Source: Actinopolymorpha rutila (GTDB lineage: Bacteria; Actinomycetota; Actinomycetes; Propionibacteriales; Actinopolymorphaceae). Taken from it: a DNA stretch of 64,000 nt. Both the position numbers and the translations under genes were made by a program. Under the pieces are notes generated by a model, which made no database searches, had not been told where the DNA came from, and saw nothing but the letters and a program-made list of their open reading frames with translations. Of this stretch, positions 1 to 8,200 are shown one piece after another. Each line of letters opens with the position of its first letter. Within the stretch, counting starts at the first letter, position 1. The stretch lies in assembly GCF_013407855.1 (NCBI RefSeq), contig NZ_JACBZH010000001.1:5642001-5706000 (forward strand). Direction: 5' to 3'.

Positions 1-1240
1 CGATGTCGAGGGGGCGGGCGTCCAGCATGCGTCCGCAGGTGTCGCGCAGCAGCTGTCCGCGGATCGTCACCTCGACCTGGGCCCCGCCGAACAGGCTGGA
101 TCGCCGCCCGGTCACTTCGGCCGCCAGCCAGTCCGACTCCGGCACGAGCCGGACGACGCACGCACAGCGCTCCGCGTCGCCTTCCTCGTCGACGTAGACG
201 AACCGCATCGGCACCTGCCGGGGCAGCCAGTAATCGGCGTCCTCCTCCTGGGTGCGGACGGTGACGAAGATGCCGGCTTGGTTGATCGTCGCGATTCGGA
301 CCGGCCGGGTGAACCGAATCTCCAACCCTTCGGCGATCCGCTCGGCGAACTCCGGCCACGGGACTCGTTTCCGCCAGCCGCCATCTATCCAGTCCTGCCA
401 CGAGATCTCCTCCACCCGCGGCAGCCGAACGTCGCAACCTTTCACCAGCTCGTAGAGCAGCGGGTTGCGGTAGACGAAAGGCCGCACCGCGCAGACGTCG
501 GGCGACTCCGTCGCGAATCCGTAGCACGGCTCGCAGCCCGGATCGGCCAGGTTGCGTATCTGCACGCAGGCGATCGGGACGCAGACGTCGGGATCGGGGT
601 CGTACCACCAGCCGTCGAGGCCGGTGGCGCACAGTTCGCCCGGCTCGGCGAGCACCCAGTCGACGTCCGGACTCACCGGGACGTTGCTGGGGTCGGGGCC
701 GGGGCGGGCACCGGTACGGCGGCACACATAGGCGTCGTGGCCGATGCACGCACCGTCCGGGTGGTGCGCGCAGTGCCGGTCGACCGGGGCGCACTCCGGT
801 CGCAGGGTGAAGACCACACCCTCCTTCCGCCACTGGGCCCGCTCGCCCGCGAACGGGAAGCAGCCGTCGGTGTCCGGGAGGTGGGTGGCGAAGTGCGCGC
901 TGAGGGTGTAGCTGCCCTCCGCGGTCGGGGGCTCGCCGACGATGTCGGACGGCCTGATGTGACCGCCCTTCCAGTAGAGCATGCGTCCGTGGCGGTCCAG
1001 GGCGAGCCCGCCGGTGAGCTCGACGCACCCGTGCTCGACGATCAGGGCGCCGTCTTCGTCGACGGCCAGCCCGAGCCCGACGACCACGCCGTAGCCGTGC
1101 ACGGCCCGGTTCAGCAGCTGTTCCCGCAGTATCTCGTCGGCCAGGCCCGCGTTGAGCTGGTGTGCGGTCAGCATCTGGCGGGGCCGGAAGCTGGGTCGGG
1201 CCGACCACACGCTGCGCTCCGCCGGGTTCTTCGTGGGCAT
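1..1240 (-). CDS. CIS-associated Cys-rich protein, 3' end outside window
   Basis: An open frame of 413 codons starts at ATG 1240 and has not stopped at the window edge, so the C-terminus is missing. An AAAGGAG ribosome site lies 7 nt before the ATG, and the previous gene ends 17 nt upstream. The first ~60 residues (ARPSFRPRQMLTAHQLNAGL, then NRAVHGYGVVVGLGL) resemble a recurring N-terminal domain of conserved proteins at the baseplate end of actinobacterial and cyanobacterial phage-tail-like loci. The middle (about residues 140-240) is unusually rich in Cys for this operon (CAPVDRHCAHH, GACIGHDAYVC, GCEPCYG), suggesting metal binding or disulphides. The position after the tail-I wedge suggests a baseplate or fibre accessory part. 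The exact role is unknown. Confidence 0.75.
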   Translation of the reverse strand, partial: MPTKNPAERSVWSARPSFRPRQMLTAHQLNAGLADEILREQLLNRAVHGYGVVVGLGLAVDEDGALIVEHGCVELTGGLALDRHGRMLYWKGGHIRPSDIVGEPPTAEGSYTLSAHFATHLPDTDGCFPFAGERAQWRKEGVVFTLRPECAPVDRHCAHHPDGACIGHDAYVCRRTGARPGPDPSNVPVSPDVDWVLAEPGELCATGLDGWWYDPDPDVCVPIACVQIRNLADPGCEPCYGFATESPDVCAVRPFVYRNPLLYELVKGCDVRLPRVEEISWQDWIDGGWRKRVPWPEFAERIAEGLEIRFTRPVRIATINQAGIFVTVRTQEEDADYWLPRQVPMRFVYVDEEGDAERCACVVRLVPESDWLAAEVTGRRSSLFGGAQVEVTIRGQLLRDTCGRMLDARPLDI

Positions 1241-1257
1241 CGATCGCTCCTTTGTCG

Positions 1258-3396
1258 CTAGTGGAGTCGTTGGGGGCCGCCGAGGGGGCCGCCGTGGTCG
1301 AGGAGGACGGGCCGGCACGGCGGCGCCGGCAGGGTCCACGCGTCGAGCCGGGTCGTGGCGCCGAGACGCCAGTGCACGGCGCTGTACAGCGCTGCAGCGT
1401 CGAGCTGGAAGTCGACGTCCAGCCTTCTGCTGCGGTCGGCCGCATCCGCGGCGGTGTAGTGGACCTGGAGGCGGCAGTGGGCGGGGACGAACGCCGGCAT
1501 CAGCCGTTCGATCACCGGCTGAAGCGTCGTCCGCTGCTCCGGGTCGACCTCGACGGTGACCGTCACCGTGGTGGCCCGCTCGGCCAGCACGAGCTCCGGG
1601 TCGGGACAGCCCCGGCCCAGTGGGGTGCTGCCGAGGACCATTCCCCCGGCCCGCGCGGGCGCTGGCCGCTGCGCCAGGCTCACGGTGTCGACGCCGAGGC
1701 GTGCGGCGGCCGCCCCGACGGAGGGGCCGCCTCCCGTTCCCAGGAACCACGCGCCGGGTTCGTCGGCGTGGTCGGTCACGGTGGCGCGGTTGTCGGTCAC
1801 CAGGTCCAGGAGCAGTTGCAGGCCGCCGCACGTGCCGCGCAGGTCGAGCAGTTCCGCGGCATGCTGCAGTAGCTGTGATCGGATCGGGGCGGGCAGGTCG
1901 CCCAGCGGCGGGAACCCGAGCCAGCTCAGCAGGTGGTCGGTGCGGGCGTCGTCCGCGGTGGACGGGTCGACGCGATCGGGTAGAGCGGCTAGTTCGGCGT
2001 CGAGGCCGTCGAACAGCAGCTCGTACGGTGCCACGATGCGGCGCAGCTCCGCGGCGGCCTGTGGGTTCTCCCGGTAGATGGCGGGCAGGTCGTCGAGGTA
2101 GGAGACATCGGGGTAGCGCACGCGGAGGGCGACCAGGGCGGGCGGGACGCGCCCTGGCGGGGTGTGCAGCCGCACCCGAAGCCAGAGGGTGGCCGCGGCC
2201 GCGCCGTCGAGCAGCGCTGCCAGCTGCTCGACTTCCTCGGTGTCGGACACCCCGCTGTAGGCGACGGCCTGGTCCTCGCACCACGGCAGCAGGGCATCCA
2301 GCTGGTCCACGAGATCCGCGGGCGCCGGCCCGTCGAACAGACTCGCCGCCCGGTCCACCGTCGACAAGTCGTCGGTCGCGGCCCAGGTCACGTCCATTGC
2401 TGTGCCGACGGGCAGCACCACGTCGATCTCGGCCCGGTCCCAGCCCGACCGAGACCCGGGCGGGGAGACCAGGGCCGGAGTGATGAAGGTCGACGTCCGC
2501 TCGCCGGTCCGCCCCGGCCGCGCTGCGATGTCCGCCAGGCCGTGCGCGCAGGCGACGACGAGCCCTGCCGGGCCGCCGACCAGCGCCGTCGGCCGTCCGA
2601 GCGGCAGCTCGAGATCCTGGTGGTCCTCGACACTGCCGGTGAGGTTCACCGCCTGGTAGACGGCGCGGTCGTCGGACGTCGCGGTGAGCAGGTGGATCCG
2701 GGTGCCACGGGCAGCGGTCAGCAACGTCCGGCGGCCGTGGTGCACCTGGTCGAGCCCGATCGCCGTGACGGCGCCGGTGGCCGGGTCGACGACGTAGGCC
2801 TCCGTCGACACCACTGGGTCGAGCACCACCAGCCGATCCCCGGCGACGGCCACGGTGGGCGCGTCACCCTCGAGACCGGGCACGGGGAACGGTGGCCGGC
2901 AACTGCGGCCCCAGCAGTCGACATGACGCAACCACCACCGGCCCGGTGATCCGGCTTCGGCCTCGACGAGCCACACGCCGTCTCGACCGTCCTCGGCGGC
3001 GTCGGAGATGGCCGGACGGACGACCGGGGTGAGCCGCTGGAGCGTGTCGGCGGCGTAGCGGTCGAGCCCCCGGTCGGTGAGCACCCAGAACAGGCTGCGT
3101 CCGCGCAGAAGCCTCCGGGCCGGCCCGGGGCCGTCGAGCGGGCCGACCAGGACCGGCCCGCGGGTGCCCGGCAGGGCCCGGCGCGCGAGCGTTCTCGTCG
3201 GCCTTAGCCACCACAGCACACCGCGGTCGTCGACCGCGGGCAACGCCCCCGCTTCGGCCGCGCCCGGGACAGGCACGACGCCCAGCTGGTCGGGGACGAC
3301 CAGCCGATCGCCGCTTGGAGCCAGGTTGCGCCGCGCGCCGGCCGCCCACTGCGCGGGCAACGCGAACCGGTACATCCGCTTGTCGACGACGGTCAT
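1258..3396 (-). CDS. Baseplate wedge protein, phage tail protein I-like with N-terminal propeller-like domain
   Basis: 712 aa. The start at ATG 3396 is chosen because it overlaps the stop of the upstream baseplate J gene (ATGA) and because the longer upstream frame is low-complexity Arg/Gly shadow. Residues ~15-330 carry repeated beta-strand units typical of a propeller (VLWWLRPT, LFWVLTDRGLDRY, GDRLVVLDP). From ~residue 430 there is a P2 tail protein I-type domain (LDDLPAIYRENPQAAAELRR, then LLSWLGFPPLGDLP and LLDLRGTCGGLQLLL). This corresponds to the Afp12-like wedge component of contractile injection systems, which joins baseplate J proteins to fibres. The domain assignment is confident. 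The propeller call is inference from strand periodicity. Confidence 0.85.
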   Translation of the reverse strand: MTVVDKRMYRFALPAQWAAGARRNLAPSGDRLVVPDQLGVVPVPGAAEAGALPAVDDRGVLWWLRPTRTLARRALPGTRGPVLVGPLDGPGPARRLLRGRSLFWVLTDRGLDRYAADTLQRLTPVVRPAISDAAEDGRDGVWLVEAEAGSPGRWWLRHVDCWGRSCRPPFPVPGLEGDAPTVAVAGDRLVVLDPVVSTEAYVVDPATGAVTAIGLDQVHHGRRTLLTAARGTRIHLLTATSDDRAVYQAVNLTGSVEDHQDLELPLGRPTALVGGPAGLVVACAHGLADIAARPGRTGERTSTFITPALVSPPGSRSGWDRAEIDVVLPVGTAMDVTWAATDDLSTVDRAASLFDGPAPADLVDQLDALLPWCEDQAVAYSGVSDTEEVEQLAALLDGAAAATLWLRVRLHTPPGRVPPALVALRVRYPDVSYLDDLPAIYRENPQAAAELRRIVAPYELLFDGLDAELAALPDRVDPSTADDARTDHLLSWLGFPPLGDLPAPIRSQLLQHAAELLDLRGTCGGLQLLLDLVTDNRATVTDHADEPGAWFLGTGGGPSVGAAAARLGVDTVSLAQRPAPARAGGMVLGSTPLGRGCPDPELVLAERATTVTVTVEVDPEQRTTLQPVIERLMPAFVPAHCRLQVHYTAADAADRSRRLDVDFQLDAAALYSAVHWRLGATTRLDAWTLPAPPCRPVLLDHGGPLGGPQRLH

Positions 3397-5231
3397 CGCG
3401 CCCGCCCTCCCCCGATGGAAACCTCCACCTGTCCGGCCACGACGAGTCCGTCCGTCGGCACTTCGACCGGATCCGAGCCGAGCGGGCCACCCGCGGCGCC
3501 CACCCGCACCGCCACGACCTGCTCCACCGCGGGCACGTCTGCGGCCAAGGCCTCCACGTCGACGACGGTCAGGTCCCGGCCCAGCGGCCATGCCAGCGCG
3601 GCAAGCCTGCTGTGGACCGCCGCTTGCACCGCGGACTCGACGTCGCCGGCCACCGCCCCGGCCGCGATGGTCACCGTCACCGCGACGTCGACGGCCACCA
3701 CCGCCGGGCCCTGCACGACCAGCCGTTCGCCCAGCACCCGTCGGGGCGCGAGCCGGGTGGCCACCTCGTCGAGGTACGCCTGCGCGGGCCACACCGGGGC
3801 CGGTGGCCGGCCGCGGCCCGACCACGGCGGCTGGCGGGGAACGACGACGAGCGTGCGGATCCCGTCCACGCTGCGGCCGGGGAGCCTGCGGTCGAACCGC
3901 GGAAGTACCTCGGCGCGGCCGACCGCCATCCCGGTGAGACCGTTCGCGGCTGCAGCCAGTTCGGCGTCGGTCAGGAGCGCGGCCCGGGTGACGGCGACCT
4001 GCCGCGCCGCGCGGGCGAGGTCCTCAGGCGCGGTGGGGTCTGCACCGCCCGCGAGAGCCGTGCGGTTCTGCCCGTAGGCCCGCGGCCCCAGCGCAGGCAC
4101 CGACCAGGTCAGGCCGGGTCGGAGGTTCCCGCCCGCGCCGAGGGTACGGACCAGCCCGGTGTGTCGGATGTCGGTCCCGAGCTCCGGCCGACGGCCGTTG
4201 ACCCCGTTGCCGAACAGCAGGTGGTCGCCGAAGGCGACGTAGTGCGTGTCCTCGGGGCCGGACCGGGCCAGGTCGGCGCGGGCCTGCCACGGATCGTCCC
4301 CCACCCGGATGTCCGGCGGGCCGACGAGGTCGGTGGTGTCCACAGCGATCACCTGGTCGGGTTGGCCCGTGCCGACGCCCAGCACGGCGGGAGCGTCCCG
4401 GCGGAGCTGTACGACCGGGAGCGTGTTGATCGCCACAGCCCGAATCTGCGGGGCCACCGGGAAGAAGCCTTTGTCGAACCTCAGCCGCAGCTCCGCGGCA
4501 CCTGCCGCGGTGCCCGCAGGGGGCACGGCCAGGATGACGACTCCCGTGCGGGCGAGCCCTGCCGTGCTGTCGCGCACGACCTTCAGCTCGACCCACCCGG
4601 CGGCCCCGGCCCGGTAGGCGTACCCGACCGGACCCCATGCCCGGTCGCCGGGCGCGGGCGGTGGGCCGGGCGGCGATGCCACCTCGACGCCGAGAGCGAC
4701 CCGGGCGGGGCCGGTCGCGGCGAGCGGCCCGTCGAACCGGAGGGTGACCGTGGTGTCGGCGGGACTGCCGATGTCCCACGATCCGACGCCGGCCGGTGGC
4801 GCAAGCAGCTCGTCGCCGTCGCGGGTCAGGCCGACGCCTGTGAGAGAGACCGCCGGGAGGTAGAGCTCTGCATCGACGTCGAGGGTGAAGCCCACGTCGA
4901 GGTGCTGAAGGCAGACCACATCTGCGCCGGCTTGCACGATCCGCCCTTCCGGCAGTGGTTGGGCGGGCCAGACCAGGCCACGGGCGGGCGTCGGGCCGCT
5001 TGGCCGCTGGCCGAGGAGGGCGGCGAACGCGCGGCGGTACCGGCCGCCGACGAAGCCCGCCCGGAAGACCTGTTGGTCGACCACCCAGGCCAGCAGGTCG
5101 ACCAGGGTCATGCCGGGGTCGTGCAGGTTGTGGTCGGTCCAGTCGGGTGCGTAGCGGGGGATCTCGCCGCGCGCCAGGTCCACCAGTTGGTCGAACTCGA
5201 TGGTGTCGAGGTCTGGGACGATGTCGCTCAC
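3393..5231 (-). CDS. Baseplate J-like protein 2 (Afp11/gp6-like)
   Basis: 612 aa from GTG 5231, which overlaps the TGA of the upstream gene (GTGA). Its own stop overlaps the next start (ATGA), so the three baseplate genes are translationally coupled. The N-terminus (DLARGEIPRYAPDWTDHNLH, then DPGMTLVDLLAWVVDQ) and the central motif FGNGVNGR near residue 343 are hallmarks of baseplate J/gp47-like wedge proteins. The C-terminal part has the usual alternating beta/alpha J fold ending in VEVSIGGG. It is expected to form the baseplate ring around the spike hub. Two J-type proteins in tandem are normal for Afp/PVC-type systems. Confidence 0.9.
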   Translation of the reverse strand: MSDIVPDLDTIEFDQLVDLARGEIPRYAPDWTDHNLHDPGMTLVDLLAWVVDQQVFRAGFVGGRYRRAFAALLGQRPSGPTPARGLVWPAQPLPEGRIVQAGADVVCLQHLDVGFTLDVDAELYLPAVSLTGVGLTRDGDELLAPPAGVGSWDIGSPADTTVTLRFDGPLAATGPARVALGVEVASPPGPPPAPGDRAWGPVGYAYRAGAAGWVELKVVRDSTAGLARTGVVILAVPPAGTAAGAAELRLRFDKGFFPVAPQIRAVAINTLPVVQLRRDAPAVLGVGTGQPDQVIAVDTTDLVGPPDIRVGDDPWQARADLARSGPEDTHYVAFGDHLLFGNGVNGRRPELGTDIRHTGLVRTLGAGGNLRPGLTWSVPALGPRAYGQNRTALAGGADPTAPEDLARAARQVAVTRAALLTDAELAAAANGLTGMAVGRAEVLPRFDRRLPGRSVDGIRTLVVVPRQPPWSGRGRPPAPVWPAQAYLDEVATRLAPRRVLGERLVVQGPAVVAVDVAVTVTIAAGAVAGDVESAVQAAVHSRLAALAWPLGRDLTVVDVEALAADVPAVEQVVAVRVGAAGGPLGSDPVEVPTDGLVVAGQVEVSIGGGRAR

Positions 5232-8200
5232 GAGGCCTCCTCGACCGCTGTCACGAGCACGGTGACGTCGGCGGGCTCGGCGGTGACCTGGCCGTCGGCA
5301 GGCGGCCGCGGGTCGGTCGGGGTGAGCTCGACCGACACCACCCGGTCCAGTCCGTGCACCGTGCCGAGTGCCCGGAGCACGTCGCTGCGGGTGGCCGGGC
5401 GCCCGAACGGCCACCCGGTACCGTCCGGCCCGCCCTCGACCGGATGGAACAGGCGGGTCAGGACCGCCTTGGCCGACTGCTCGACGTCGGCGAGCACCGC
5501 GCGTGGGGCGGTCAGCTGCACGGCCACCGCCACCCCGACGTAGGTGGGTGCCTTCACCACGATCGCGTCCGGGCCCAGCCCTCCCCAGCCCGTGGCTCGT
5601 AACAGCGCGGCGACCGCCTCGCGACGGGAGAGCGTCGGGACGGGGCGTCGGGTGCCGTCGCGCACCGAGAGGGTGACGGTGATCGGGGTACGCGGACCCG
5701 GTGGCGGGGCGCAGTGCGCGCGGACAACGTCCGCGGCGGACGCGACTGCGAGCGCCTCGACGTCGGCGGGGGTCAGGGCCCGGCCCGCGTGCCGGAGCAG
5801 GTCGGGCGCGGTGGCCAGAAGGGAGTCGCGGGCCGCCTGGTCGACCTGCGCGGCGTCGGTCCCGCCGACCCCGCCGGCGGCGTCGACCGGGAGGACGACC
5901 GCGTCGACGCCCTCGACGGCCGAGGTCAGCTTGGCATCCGACCAGGCGGCCACGTTGCCCGCCGCACCGCCGCCCTGCTGGTAGGCGAAGGCCCGGATGC
6001 CGTCGCGGCCGGCGGGAGGAATCTTGCCGCTGCGGCCGTCCCCGAACATCACCCTCCCCGAGCCCGGGTCGAGCAGGTAGACCCGCGCGTCCGCGGCCTG
6101 CCCCAGCAGGCCGTCCACGCGCTGCCACAGCACCCACGAACCGGGGAATTTCTCCGGATCCGTGACGACAATCGGCTCCGGCCCGTCGTACCCGGCTTGA
6201 AGCGTCACGAGCTCTTCGTCGCTCAGCAGCTCGCGGACCCGAAGCTGCACGGTGTCGGGAAGCACCGGTGCCGCGGCGAGCGCGACGGTCAGCCCCGGCC
6301 CGCCGAGGCTGGAGCCGAGGATCTCGTTCTCGACGGTCCGTGCCTGGCTGACCTCGACCGTGTTGAGGTAGACGCCGCGGACCTCGGGCGCCCAGGCCGC
6401 CGTGCCGGTTCGGAACCGGAGCCAGATCCGTTCCCGTCCGAAGAGCCGGACCGTCACCGGGTCGACGTCGATCGACAGGGTGACCATTCCGCGGCGGCGC
6501 AGTGCGGCGGTGCGGTCGTCCACGCCGACCGCGTGCCAACCGTCGGCCGTGCGCAGGTCCACGTTGACGGTGCCGGTGCCTTCCTGGTCGACGGCGTCGA
6601 CGAGCAGCGACATCGACCCGACGCCGACCGGGCCGGTCAGCCCGAGAAACAAGGCCCGCTCGCCGGTCACCGCCACCGCGCCCTGGAACAGGTCGAACCG
6701 GGCCTCGGGCACCACCGCGGCCTGGGTCTGGTCGCGGACGTCGAGGTTGTTCTCGACGAGCAGGACCTCCGGAGCGAGCGTGTCGGCCAGGATGAAGCGG
6801 GCCTCGATCGCCAGGACTTCCGGTGGGTGCATTCTGGAGGTGTCGACGGTGACCGACTGCACCCCGTCGCTGGTGCGCACGTTGCAGCTCGGGCGGCCGT
6901 AGTCGCCACCGATGAGCCGCGCCCGGATCCAGTAATCGGTCTTGCCGCCGATCTCGGTCGGCGCCAGGTCGTCGGGCACCGTGAAACTGACCTTCCCTGT
7001 GCTGGACAGGTTCGCGGTGCCGTCGACGAACCCTTGCTCGATGCGCCGCCAGCCCTCGCCGTCGTAGTACTCCCACGACAACTCGGGGCTCTGGTAGCCG
7101 CGTTCAAGCGTGTTCTCGGTCCAGGTGGCGCCCGCCGCCACCGTCCCCGGCAGCACGACCGTGCCCGTGGCGGCGGGCCGGGTGGCCCACGCGTCGGTCA
7201 GCTGCACCCACACTGTCGAGTTCGCCTTCGTCTGGCGCTTGGCCCTCTGCCGTACAAGGCCCGCTGGGGACTCGAAGTCGAGGGTGTCGACGGTGTCGGT
7301 GGTGTCGAGTTCGGCCAGGGTGCCCAGTTCATCGGGCTGGACGGTGCCGGTGGCCTGGATGGCCGCCGTCCGGTAGGCGGGCGTCGCTGCGTTGCCCGCC
7401 ACCGGCGCGCTGAGGCCGGCGATCCTGCCGTCCAGGGACTGCACGACGTAGGCCGCACCGGCGATGATCAGCCGGCTTGTGGGTGCGGTGTCGGTGTCGG
7501 CGGCGTCGAGCTGCAGCTCGGCCCGCTTGGCGGGGTCCGGGAACGACCCGTAGTAGGCGGTGGGTCTGACGTAGCGGAGGAAGGTGAGCGCCGTGCCGGG
7601 CTGCAGCGCCGGCTTGTCGATCTGGTAGATGCGCAGGTGGCCGTCGACGAACCGCCGGATGTCCTTCCCGAGCTTCACCAGGAATGCGGGACTCCCGATC
7701 TCGACCCAGTGTGGAAGCTTCTGGGTGACCGGGGCGACGATGTCGTGCAGTTCGTAGCCAACGGCGTCGGATGCGAGCGGCGCCCGGAAGATCCGCTCGT
7801 TGGTTCCGCCGAGGATCACCTCTGCCTGGTCTTTGCCGGCCCGCAGCAGCATCGGCCGCTCGGTGGGGGTGCCTCCAGTAGGCGGCGGAATCGTCGTGAG
7901 ATCGTCGGCGTCGGGCCAGATGATCGCCCCGCCGGCGCTCAAGGCGACTGTCACCGGACGGCCGTCGACGCCGAGCAGCCCGGGGTTGGCGTGCAGCGTG
8001 GTCATGGAGCGCACAGTGGCCGCGAGGCTGTCGCCGGATACGGACACGGGAGCGTCCGTGCCTGCGAGCAGCACGCCGTGCAGCTTCCGGCCGGTTGTGG
8101 CGTAGGCGACCCAGAGGCGCTCTGATGTGTCGGCTGAGTCGGTACTGCGGAACCGGGTGGCGGCGGGCGCGGTGTCACCGGCGGCGGACCCGTCGCCGGC

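Noticed and set aside
278..1872. Long plus-strand open frames (278-1261, 1162-1872) at the left end
   Set aside because: They lie antisense to clear minus-strand CIS genes; their products are Arg/Gly/Val-rich shadows without ribosome sites.
3315..8125. Plus-strand frames of 742 and 803 codons
   Set aside because: Antisense to the two baseplate J genes, whose motifs are unambiguous; the long frames follow from high GC at third positions.
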